Source: Sipunculus nudus (taxonomy: Eukaryota > Annelida > Sipuncula > Golfingiida > Sipunculidae). Taken from it: 64,000 nucleotides of DNA. The position numbers were made by a program, and so were the translations under genes. Positions 1 through 64,000 of this stretch are shown piece after piece (positions within the stretch are counted from its first letter, which is position 1; the number at the start of each line of letters is the position of its first letter). A model generated the notes under the pieces. The model saw nothing but the letters and a program-made list of their open reading frames with translations, ran no database searches and was not told the DNA's origin. The stretch spans positions 56,175,429 to 56,239,428 of the forward strand of contig CM049312.1 of assembly GCA_026874595.1 (NCBI GenBank), written 5' to 3'.

Positions 1-946
1 AGTGTGGACAATAACGTATTTGGTGTAGGACTAACAAGTACTCATTTGTATTACTGATCGGGCCTTCTTTTAGTCATGGCCTCCGTCATACGGATAATTG
101 CGCTGTAATGAACATTCATCTGATATTAACAACATCGCTGTACAGAGTCGGTGATCTAAATATTAAGCTGCGAATGATGAATAAGAGAGTAGTAATAGAA
201 AATCGTAAACATGTGAATATACAAACGTAGCTATAGGGAGGAACCCCGTCTCCTTTTCTTTCTGGATATGCAAAATTTCTTGTGGAGAAACCCATCCGTT
301 TCCCCCTTGCTTGAAATTGCGAGAAAGCATTTGGGGAGGGGGGGGGGGCAGAGCAAATGGGGATAAGCTGGGGGTCCGGACAGAAGAGAGAATTCTTATG
401 CATCTTTTCCTGCTGCCTTTTTGAAAATGTTTCTGGACAGATCCAATCGCTACGTTCCCTTGCAAGTCGGCCAGTTCCCATCTTCCGAACTCCACTTTTG
501 AAATTTCTGGACCCCTCCACTGTTTAAATACAAGTCCAGGTACCACGAGGTTAGCGATTCATATGAGGAATACTGGTTTACTTGAATTGCTCAAATAAGA
601 GCATGGGCAAACCCATCCGTTCTGTCACGATCAGAAGGTTGTAGATTATTGTTTGTTCCACCAAGGGACACCTATCGGGTTTGGGAGATCTTTGGACAAA
701 GTTAATATTGAATCATCACCAGCTGGTTGAAGGATAACGTACTTCAGTAATTAACTGGAAGTAATTTTAAGTAAAACTAATTTTTAAAACGCCATGACTG
801 AAATGATGGGTTCAGTGCTATCTTGTAACAGGTATTGATTTGATATTGATTACAGTGGGTACCATGAACAGTATGCAAATACACTGTCCACCGCTAATAG
901 TCTCGAGCCATTAAGTAGACTCGTACAGTAGGTAAAGCTGACAAGA
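1..946. other. Non-coding flank, nothing supported
   Basis: Two overlapping minus-strand open frames (about 116-546) have no splice context, domain or composition support. A G-run lies at 340-348. Confidence 0.5.
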
Positions 947-956
947 CTTTATTAAG

Positions 957-1462
957 CCTCGGTCACAACCCGCTGCGGTCATCGCCCACCATAGAGTACC
1001 GTACGGTTTTTGAGACCGCAGGAATACTTAAGCCTCGGTCACAACCCGCTGCGGTCACCGCACACCGTTGTTCACCGTTCGGTTTTTTAAACCGCAGGTA
1101 TACATAGTGGCCGACGTCTGGGAACGGCAAGGGGTCTTCCTCATTCTCACGGCCTAACCCTGCGGAAGCAAAGACCCTTACGACAGCCCCAGATACACCG
1201 TACGTCTCTTGGGTAGCCGAGTAGGCGTTAAAAATCGCACGGGCATCCTACGACATCCGTACGTCTACTGTACGGTGCCCGTACGGAGCCCATAGATGGC
1301 TGCCTGACCCGCGGCCGCCGCATCAACTTAAGCGCTAGCGCTAATGTCAGTTAGTTGCGGAGTCCATGCGGCCTTTGATAAAAGCACGGTTGCCGTACGT
1401 CAACCGCACGGAATAGCCCAGAACATCCGCCGTACGGCTACCGATTCCGGTTGTGATCGAGG
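957..1462. mobile_element. Non-autonomous TIR element, GC-rich, flanked by a 10-bp direct repeat
   Basis: The ends are inverted copies: CCTCGGTCACAACC at 957 and GGTTGTGATCGAGG at 1449-1462. CTTTATTAAG flanks both sides as a direct repeat (947-956 and 1463-1472). The interior is GC-rich and full of CGTACGG motifs, unlike the AT-rich surroundings. The left 76 bp occur twice in tandem (about 953-1028 and 1029-1104). No transposase is present. Superfamily not assigned. Confidence 0.75.
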
Positions 1463-2082
1463 CTTTATTAAGGCTATATCGCAAAAGGCCGGGTACTGCC
1501 ACCTGGTGGTAATAATATAACTAATTTATGCTTCTGATGCCGTCAGTGTTTGAGCAGACAAAGAAGATCCGGACTAGGTTCCGTTTATAAAATTTTATTT
1601 TACATATTTATGTGGCAAACTTAGGTCTGTTAAAAGAAGATTCTCCCAGAAAGTCTTAATGTATAATAAATATAAATTGACAACTGTGTAATAAGACCAG
1701 CTGTGGGACCGACAAAAGAAGTTTCAGTTCACTGGTGGCTTTATTAGATAGGCCAGTTTTAACCAATGACAATGTGTATAATTTCGGTTCACTCCTGTCT
1801 CATAAGACAGATGGTCTTTCAAAAATGTCCCACCGAATAGGTTAAATTAATTAAATATTGCATTGTATATTGCCAGAGTGCGCATGCCTTTCACCAATAA
1901 TCACACAATGAACAAAAAAATGACCATTACATATAAATTGGTCACAAAAGGTGGGGAGATACAAGGTTAACGTAAAAAGAAACACAGATTTCGGGTAAAA
2001 TATAAGTAGAAAAAAAAGATATTAATCATCATTTGTGCCCATGAAATTATTAGCTAACTTTCCTATTAATTATCTTTTCCAG

Positions 2083-2202
2083 GAAAGTGAGACAGACGAA
2101 AAGAAAACGGCAGAAAAGCAGATTCCGACAGAAAATGGACTCTACAGCAAACGGGATTTTGAAGGTATCTACTCTGTCCAGCTGGATGTGATGAAACTGT
2201 GA
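2083..2202 (+). CDS. Possible terminal exon of a convergent plus-strand gene
   Basis: A polypyrimidine tract and acceptor TATCTTTTCCAG precede 40 codons, ESETDEKKTAEKQIP through FEGIYSVQLDVMKL, ending in TGA at 2200-2202. Composition is more gene-like than the surroundings, and AATAAA lies at 2982-2987. I do not recognise the protein, and no upstream exon was found in the window. It may be chance. Confidence 0.3.
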   Translation, partial: ESETDEKKTAEKQIPTENGLYSKRDFEGIYSVQLDVMKL

Positions 2203-2280
2203 CGCAGGAGTTGTAATGGAGTGAAATCCTTACGTGATGTCTGGCCGTTCACATAGAGAGGAAGTTTCAGTTTGGCAGTC

Positions 2281-2313
2281 GGGTGGGGGGGGGGGGGGGG
2301 GGGGGGGGGGGGG
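2281..2313. repeat. Poly-G homopolymer
   Basis: A run of about 30 G with one interrupting T near its start. The overlapping open frames that translate it as poly-Gly or poly-Pro are artefacts. Read length here is likely unreliable. Confidence 0.9.
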
Positions 2314-3231
2314 AGGCTAGAAAACTTTGGAGGCCCTAGGCACAACAAATTTGGAGGCACTGTAGGGAGGCCCAGACATGATTTTATACCATCTGATCAT
2401 GAGACACGGTATCTCGTAATATTCTCTGTCTTTTTACAGACAATTTATGATCCAGCAGGATGTTTCTCCTTAAAACGAACCTCTTAAAGTTAGGAATTAT
2501 GGATCGGGACTACTTGGCTCAACTGTAAATTTTTAAGATCTAAATTTATCACATTTCAAGGAAACACCTTCTGTTTACATATGGCATGTGCATTCTTATA
2601 AAATGTTATTTATTCCGTGAAGTCCTTACCAAAAAGTACCCATGTTCATGTAATTTGTCTTGAATTAGTTCTCATCCAACATATTTAAACGCACTACATT
2701 TATACCTACGCCGCTAGTGTATTTAGAAGCTTCGGTGCAGTATGGGAATAGGATTTCTTTACCTTCAGTCCCTGACCTTACTCTTGTGGGTCCGATTCTG
2801 CGCAATGGGTCGAAGAGACTGTTTTCTACGAGCAGGCGCACTGCGCATTATGGTCGTCTGCAGTGTTTGGGTCCTGTGATCCAGCGTGGCGGGATTTGCC
2901 ACTTGAAACATGATATATAAAATCTCCAACTGGAATCTCACTTTTAAGGCCAAGAGAGTGTAATTTGTTTATATCATTTCAAATAAAGCAAAAATACGAT
3001 CTTTCTTGCCTTTAGGACAATTAATGTGAGAAGGCGCCACCAGATGTCGCCAGTATGATGTGAAAAAGGTCTATTAAAAAAAAAAATGGTTCCGTTTCGT
3101 TTGTAAATTGTGTGTGTGACGCAACGGAGTTCTTTACTGTTATTCTTACACCCATTACGCTGGGGCTATACAATGTAGTCGTTCAAGGTCTATTTCGCTT
3201 TAAATAACGGCTGCTTTAACCATTTTTCTCT

Positions 3232-3440
3232 TAACACCAGGGTTGACAAAGGACCAACGTGAACGTGGTGTTGCAGGTGTTGGATTCACCATGCGATACC
3301 ACGTTCTCGTTGGTCTTGTTACAATTGCTTGCCCTGTACGAGCCCTGGTGGTCTAATCCGTAGAATGTTGCTATAAAAGGCAGTGGTTAAAGCGAAGGAG
3401 ATCTGGAACGACTGGTGTGTATATTATGAGGACCGAGGAG
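3232..3440. repeat. Dispersed repeat, copy 1 (second copy at 51640-51830)
   Basis: Shares ordered blocks with 51640-51830: GTTGACAA, ATTG/ATGCGATACCA, CTCATTGGTCT or CTCGTTGGTCT, CAGTGGTTAAA, GGAGATCTGG and GAGGAG. Identity is moderate and I cannot name the family. The rest of 2203-4521 shows no further gene; it includes the expected 3' UTR of the ABCC gene just below 4522. Confidence 0.5.
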
Positions 3441-4521
3441 TGTATCTAAGTCTTTAATTAATGACTTAAATCGTTACAGAGCATTGCAGAACATATTGTC
3501 AAAAAGTTAAAAATAAATATTTAGATAAATATTAATAATAATGAGCAAATAGAACAATTCTTAAATATCCATTTTTATGGTTCTAACATGTGAAGAGATC
3601 TACCAAATATGTTATATTAAAAAAGACAGACTCTCAATTGTTATTCGCTCCAACATGTTTTGTTTGCTTGGTTAAAAGTAAGTATGACAGAAGTAATCCC
3701 CCCTCCCAAATCCAATAAAAAAATCACTATATCTGGGTGGAAAAAAGAACATTATATAAAGGCTAAGTATAATCTGGTCACTTTTCAAATCATCAGAGGC
3801 CGATCGAGAGGCGGGTTAAGGGGTCTACTGCCGACCATTATTGTTTCAACAGTCGCTCATTGTGTCTTAAGGGACAATAATTACAACAATTTGATGTCAG
3901 TATAATGCTTGGACTCCGGTCCCAGGCACATGGCAAATATCTAACTGTTTCAAGTGGGCCACTACGTGCCCTGTACCCATACATCACTGGCCTACTTGCC
4001 GTTATTAATTGCCAAATCTACTCCGACTATCGACCAAGTTCATGATTTGGTATAACTGAAATGATTTGTGATTGAAGATGTCAAAAAGTCAATCGATTTG
4101 ATCAATAAGGATATAGGTTATAATCTATTTGATAGATATCCTATACTTTTTTGTTTAAATCCGATGTTTTTATAGTCGCAAACCAAGTGTTTTTAAATAA
4201 TAATTGTATGCAGAGTCCAAACCTTCGCGTTTACTGCCTTCATTTTCACACTATCTGACCCTAGTCAGCGGGGTATATTTAAGGCACATAGACACATGAC
4301 TAAAGATCTAAACATCTTTAGACCCCAATCCTGCAAGATCTTTGAACCACACCTGACCATGTTATCTGGGAAGGTCTCCCACACAAAATAATTGACAATC
4401 ATGGTCGCAAGATACAAGACATCTGGCACAACCCTTCTGACACGTATCTTATTATTTTGTGAAAGGCATCTCACCGTCGTCTGTTCACCTATAGTCTTTA
4501 TATAAACAATTTCACAGCAAA

Positions 4522-58161
<53,640 letters not shown>

Positions 58162-58203
58162 CTTTCAAATGTGGTCATAACTATAATAAATAAATCCAGT
58201 TTT

Positions 58204-58209
58204 ACTGTA

Positions 58210-58266
<57 letters not shown>

Positions 58267-58280
58267 AATATATATATCTA
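58204..58280. repeat. (TA)n microsatellite just upstream of the ABCC start codon
   Basis: TA repeats with small interruptions begin about 43 bp upstream of the ATG, in the 5' UTR or a 5' intron. Confidence 0.9.
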
Positions 58281-58284
58281 CCTT

Positions 58285-60700
58285 TATTTCAAGTAAACTG
58301 TTATGATACTGATCTAAACATGAAAAATATGAGACCCTTTAAACCATAAGTACACTTTTAACTAAACATTAATTATATGACTGTAAATTAGACGTTTAAG
58401 TTATTCATTAAAACATATTTTATTCTCATGTAAGCTCCACCGATATAAGGCATTTAATTTATGTTAAACTAAAATTTAATTGATCTTTAATTGTATCGTT
58501 TAAGTTTAAGTCATGCCTGTATACATAAGGTTTAAGTTTCTCCTTTAAGTATGAATTTAACTTACAAGTAAATGTTACCTAGACTCTACATTTAATTGGA
58601 AGTAAACTGTTTTGAAATTAATCTAAACATGAAATATGCGCATCCTTTTAAACCACGAGTATACTAATAAGTATAAATTTCATAACTTTTAACTAGCCGT
58701 TTACTCTATTCATTACAAGATAATTTTATTTCTAGTAGACAGCACCTCTATTATGCATTTATAATTAATTAAACAGCAATTAAACTGGTCTAAATTTGGC
58801 CTATACGGCACACTTTAAACCTCGAGTATAATTTACACTAACTATAAAAACCTGCCCGTACACTTATGTTTCACTTTAAATATGAATAAAACCACCAAGT
58901 AAACGTTACCCATTTTCTACATTTAATTTTAATTAAACTAAAATTAAATTGATCTTAACAAGAAATATACGCCACCCTTTATAAACCCCGAATTTACTTT
59001 TAAGTAAACGTAACTTACATGCTGTAAACTTGAAGTTTAAGTTACTCATTAAAAGGGCACTCAAAACTGCTGGTTTAATTACTGTTAATGTAAAGAGCAT
59101 ACCTTATACTTGAAGTTAAAGTTTCTCTTAAAAATTGAATTGAACCCTCAAGTAAACGTCACCTACATTGTACATTTGATTTTAATTCAACTGCACTTTT
59201 AAACTAATCTAAACATGACATATATGAAACTCTCGAAACCCCGAGTATACTTTGAAGTAAACGTGAATTATATAACGGTAACCTAAACGGTAAAGCTATC
59301 CATTAAAAGGTAATTTTATCTCAATTAACCTGTACTAAATAATGCATGTAATTTGAATTATACTAAAATTAAATTGATCTTAACAAGAAATATACGCCGC
59401 ACTGAAACCCACGGGTTTTAATAACAGTAAACATAAATGACATGCCTGTATTCTTAGGGTTTAAGTGTCCCTTAAATTATGAATGTAACCACCGGGTAAA
59501 CGTAACCTATTTCAAGATTTAATTTCAAGTAAACTGTATTATATCTGATCCAAACGTGTTATATATGGGACCCTTTAAAGTAAACATAAAGTGCATGACT
59601 TTTAAAAACTTAACTAATCAAGTCGTTCATCATTTGTACTCACGTAAACTGCACCAATATTATGCGTTTAATTTTGATTAAACTGAAATTAAATTGACCT
59701 TAACATGAACTATCCGCCGCCCTAAAACCCGCGGGTTTAATTAACACTTAACATAAAAGACATGTCTGTTTACTTAAGGTTTATGTTTCTCATTAAATAT
59801 GAATTTATCCACCGAGTAAACGTTTCCTATATTCTATATATAATTCCAAGTAAACTGTTTAAAAACTGATCCAAACATGAAATATACGCTATCCTTTAAC
59901 CCACGAGTACACTTAAAAGTAAACATAAATTGCATGACTCTAAACTTAACGTTCAAGTTGTTCATCATTAGGAATTTGTTCACCCATAATCTGCACCAAA
60001 ATTATGCATTTAATTTTAATTACACTAAAATTAATTGATCTTAACATGAAGTATACGCCACACTAAGGCCCGCGGATTTAATTTACAGTGAACATAAAGA
60101 ACATGCCTTTATACTTAAGGTTTAGGTTTCTTTTTTCAAAGGGAATTTAACCACCAAGTAAACGTTACCTATATTCTACATTTAATTTTTAAAAATACAT
60201 TTAAACTGATCTAAACATGAAACATATATGACCCTTTAACCCAGAGTATACTTTGAAATATACATGACTTACATGTCTGTTAACTTTAAGTTTACGTTAT
60301 ATTTTAAAAGAGTAAATTAAGTTAAAGTCAACAGCTTCAAAAATGCATTAAATTTTAATTAAACTGTGATTAAACAGATTGTAATATGAGAAATACGCTA
60401 TACAGAGTAAACTTCGAGTTTGGTCAGACGAATGCCAAAAGTACATATCTGTGATCGTTCAATCTTTTCTTATTAAGTTGAGGTTTAATCCCTCGTAAAT
60501 GCTACGAATATATTATAGTTTTATTGACCATTTGAATTTAAGCACACTTAAATTCATAACAATATATGCTTTAAGCTTTAGAGTTATTTGTCTGACTTTT
60601 CTTCAACGCAATCTCAAATTATATATTTGTATACCTGAAATTTAAGTTTTTACGTGAAACTCGACGTGTAAATGAGAGTAAACTGTTAGAATACGTTGAA
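58285..60700 (+). repeat. AT-rich satellite, period about 330 bp (two diverged halves of about 165)
   Basis: AGTAAACGTTACCTA.ATTCTACATTTAATTT-like blocks recur near 58565, 58898, 59150, 59492, 59815 and 60155. Between them lie alternating blocks: GATCTAAACATGAAATATAC / AACCCCGAGTATAC and GATCTTAACA.GAAATATACGC / ACCCGCGGGTTTAA. The two alternating half-units are related to each other. About seven units, strongly diverged, directly upstream of exon 1. Confidence 0.85.
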
Positions 60701-62180
60701 CGTCATGTTTGGCAATATTTAATTTTTTTTTATTTAATATTCGTGCAGTGCAGATATTTTGTTTAAGTGCTCTGGGTATCTTTCCAGAAACGAAAACGAT
60801 TTCATATCCATGGAGATGTTAACGACGATTTAAATTTACGTTTAAAAAAGTGTCATCTTGGGCTTACTAGAGTGTGGGTTATTGTTGAAAAGCGGTTTCA
60901 GAAAATGCCTAAAATCAGGGGAAAATGGGGTAAATATGGCTATAATTTTTTCTTATGGCCAAACAGCATATTACTATATGAATGACCTGTGTTCCAGTAC
61001 AGACCAGTGAACACAAGTAGCATACATACTTAGTTTCTTATTTTCGCAGTTTCCCCATATCCAGTGCAGTTACTTTTCATCGCAACAACATTGCTGACTT
61101 GCTAACCCGGAGACTGGTCGAAAAAATAATCCCTTAATTTTGAAATTCATCTCAAACCTAAAGAAAACCCAGGGGAATTCGTTTTCATGAAATGTTGGAT
61201 GTTATATTAAATATGTTATATTCAATATATTTGAAATGTGATTATAATGAAAATACGTTACCTGAACTGCTTGGTGTAGGGGGATCACGCGCTGTGTCTG
61301 ACCTTCATGCTCATCACAGGTATAGACCAACTGACATGGTAAACCTACGCTAAAAAACTGAATATTTTTTATCATGTATTTATTATTTTTTATTATGTTT
61401 TAATGACAATGTGAAATACAGTACATCCGTAGTCGATCAGTGCATGACACTTAATTAGACACAATAAAATCATTAGCATGAGTTATTACCTTGTTAATGT
61501 GAGCCTTTTTTTATTGCCCATGTAATCTTTAACAGATAAGTCATGCAATAAATAACGGACCTGTGCAGGAATAAAAGGAACAGCGTAAATTTTATAATTT
61601 TATTCCTTTCAAGGGTACATATATTTTTCTGATAACGTTTCCATATATTGCATGGACACAGAACTCGCCTTGAGCCCTTGACATAAAACCAGGGGTTCGG
61701 TGCATTGATTAAAAAAGGATTTTATTTCTGTGTTATATGGGTGAACCACTTGAACCCCTCATACGCCAATGAGTCAGACAACATTTATTTCAAGTGGGAC
61801 CCATTACATTCTTACATTATATGCCAATATTCAATAAAAAAATAGGTCATCGTGACACAGACCAAAGGACTGTTCTTCCTGTAAGGTAATAGTATACATA
61901 TATGTTAAAACATTAACAGAATTAACAATGCGGGGGGGGGGATAATCAAAATTGGGACGACTTTGTTTGTGTGTGCATATATTGTAATATATATACCATT
62001 GATTGTTTATATTCCAATGAACAATTTTGTTTTAAAATATTAAGGTATTATTTATGCAGTGAAGGGTAATTCTATACCATGTTTAAATATATGGCATTTC
62101 ATAGTTGTGTAACGAAAGTCTATAATTCTAATTATTTATATATTTTATTTTCAGTATATAAATATTTTTCTCTAAATATC
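60701..62180. other. 5' flank, no supported coding sequence
   Basis: Contains the possible UTR exon at 61262 and a G-run at 61931-61940. The 72-codon plus-strand frame near 60767 lacks support. Confidence 0.4.
61262..61325 (-). other. Possible 5' UTR exon of the ABCC gene
   Basis: On the minus strand a moderately GC-rich stretch ends in GCAGTTCAG|GTAACG, a good donor, about 3.1 kb upstream of the ATG of exon 1. Coding exon 1 has usable acceptors at TGAAAG|ATG or TTATAG just before it. The upstream end is not visible and short upstream ATGs are present. Transcript data are needed to confirm it. Confidence 0.25.
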
Positions 62181-63708
62181 AGAAGGGGGGGGGGGTAATT
62201 ACATGGATCACCCCCCCCTGGTAAAATGTGGGGGATATATACCCCCATCCCCCAAATATTGGCGCCACTGTACATCACTAGCTGAAACTTCTAATAAAAT
62301 TGCCTTGGGTTTGAAGAAATGTTTTAAGAGTCGCTGCTATCTGCTGACGACTATACTCTTATCGTCGTGCCTGTCCTTTTGTCCATCAGTTTGTCTGCCC
62401 GTTGATTCTCCCAGACATGCCTGAAGGCAAATCTTCAAACATGGCCTAAATGTCATGCATGCCCTAGGAAAGAAACCATTGTTGTCTATGCGACCATGGC
62501 CAAATGGGGGCGCTGCAGCCCGAAAAGTATTAAGTACCATTTCCATCGGTTTCCTCAGACATGTCTGGAGGCAAAGTCTCCGCTTCCTGACGGAGGTATG
62601 ATAAAAATAACCCCATTTGATGGATCAGTTGTAGTTAATGAGTTCAGAGATTACCAAATTACCAAACAAAGTGTATGTGTATAATATATATGGCGACGAT
62701 TCAAACATGCTTTAATATGTTGAAATAAAATATTTTTATTCGCATGTAAAGGCCATTTAAAGAAAGAAAGACAGGTTCAGGACTCTTGTCTTCTCACTCT
62801 GAATATCAGATGATAAAAATTATTTTAATTTGAATATAGTGATCTTTTCCTAAAAGTTGAAAAGGGGTTTAAAAGTTTCTGTACTAGAAATAAAAAAGGG
62901 TCAAACTGCACTATCACGCCTCTACAAGTGCGTGTAGAAGTCATCATACATGTGATAACGTCTGAAGGAACAAAAATACATACGTGGGAGAAAATTAACA
63001 AATATAAATAATTTGGTTAAATTCCCTTGTTGTGCTATAGATATTGATATGCTTAAAAAGTTTTATGGATTACCTTTAATTCAAATGTTTTAAATACACT
63101 CGTTTGTGATTCATTGCCTATATAATTTAAAACTTTTCTAAACTCGAGATTAAAATCATGTCGTCTTTGGAGGGGTGAGCACGCAGGATTTATAAATAAA
63201 TGTTTAATCACAGTTGAAGAAGAACTGCAAATGAAGGTTTTTCTTACACTATACACACTATTCTCGTTCATGCTGGTTCTATCTTATACTATAGGACAGG
63301 CTCAGAACGTGTCCACACGGTGTCTCTTGAGGATCCATCCTATTTTGTAAAAGTCTCTGTATTATATACCTAAACAGGATGTAATCGAGACCGTCCGGGT
63401 TCACTATTGTTAGTGAAACCTTACGACAACTAAGTGTATATTACTTAACACCATGAGCCGTTTCCTGTCGCCTTTTATGAACAAAGTTGTCACCTGATTG
63501 GAATTACCTTTGTTCGGCGGGCAGAGCAGCCCTATGGAGCAACCATCGAATTGGTGACCCCTGCCACGCATTTTTCTAGACTTGGATTCATGTATTTCCT
63601 GCGTTTCCGTATCACACACGAAAGTATTACCAAGATCAAGAATGTTGGCGGAGGTAGATATGGGGCCCCTGAGTGCTTTCTAGTAAATTCTATGATAAGC
63701 AGGGATTG
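62181..63708. other. 5' flank with decayed dispersed repeats
   Basis: G- and C-runs at 62185-62193 and 62209-62217 flank a small inverted segment ending GGCGCCACTG. At about 63290-63600 there is a repeat-like, moderately GC-rich stretch without recognisable ends. No gene seen. Confidence 0.35.
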
Positions 63709-63880
63709 TAATATTTTAAATTGTTTACCTTTCTAACGGAAAGGTTTTAATTTATATTTGCCCTTTCGCAGGAAAACTTTGCCTTCCCGCTAAAGATCCT
63801 ACCATCATATCAAACTGTCAGTCACACTTCACTCAGTGAAAACCCGATTCTGCCACCTTACATGCCATCCTACATGCACA
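63709..63880 (+). repeat. Dispersed repeat, copy 2 (see 48003-48178)
   Basis: Same ordered blocks as copy 1, diverged by roughly a quarter. Located 5' of the ABCC gene. Confidence 0.7.
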
Positions 63881-64000
63881 CTTGCGTGCAAAAGGAAATT
63901 TCAGATATTTTTTCTAAGAAATTAAAGGAAACATTAATTGGGAGTCGATAGAACACCACCTGTAGACTATTTTTTGTGTGTCTGGTTAATCACTCTTTGC

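Noticed and set aside
116-546. Two overlapping minus-strand open frames of 127-134 codons
   Set aside because: No domain, splice context or coding composition. They overlap each other in different frames.
60767-60985. Plus-strand frame of 72 codons in the 5' flank
   Set aside because: AT-rich, no homology or splice support.

Overview
This is eukaryotic nuclear DNA: AT-rich, intron-dense and full of repeats. The protein content, the non-LTR retrotransposons and the tandem-repeat families (about 140, 157, 278 and 330 bp periods) suggest a mollusc, probably a bivalve. That assignment is inference, because nothing in the window names the species.

One host gene dominates. On the minus strand, 33 coding exons between 58161 (ATG) and 4522 (stop) join in phase into a predicted 1653-residue full-length ABC transporter of subfamily C. 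It has TMD0, a lasso linker, TMD1, NBD1, a linker, TMD2 and NBD2. The N-terminal FCG plus glycosylation sequon, the TMD0 signature, FSVGQRQ in NBD2 and the C-terminal end all point to the sulfonylurea-receptor branch (ABCC8/ABCC9), the regulatory subunit of K-ATP channels. Every exon boundary was read from the sequence. One intron (13) needs a GC donor.

Layout by region: 1-4521 lies beyond the stop codon of the ABC gene. It holds a TIR element (957-1462) and a possible terminal exon of a convergent plus-strand gene (2083-2202). 4522-8531 holds exons 33 to 30, with a nine-unit 278-bp array built around GGTGGCGCCACC in intron 32. 8532-22730 is one 14-kb intron. It contains an L1/Tx1-like LINE (element A, 8722-22334) into which a second LINE of another clade (element B, 11817-17951) has inserted. 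Element B is flanked by an unusually long 0.86-kb direct duplication of element A. 22731-31103 holds exons 29 to 21, plus a 333-bp array in intron 27 and a mariner-like MITE in intron 21. 31889-40155 holds exons 20 to 16, plus a 157-bp array of the same family in inverted orientation. 40156-58161 holds exons 15 to 1. 58162-64000 is the 5' flank, with a 2.4-kb AT-rich satellite and a possible 5' UTR exon.

The most unusual structure is in introns 11 and 5. Each contains a degenerate minisatellite whose unit is the exon end plus its own splice donor. In intron 11 about 36 units of roughly 25 bp fill most of the intron, and the unit nearest the exon is the actual NBD1 coding sequence and donor. 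Three units equal 25 codons, so use of distal donors could lengthen NBD1 just before the Walker A loop.
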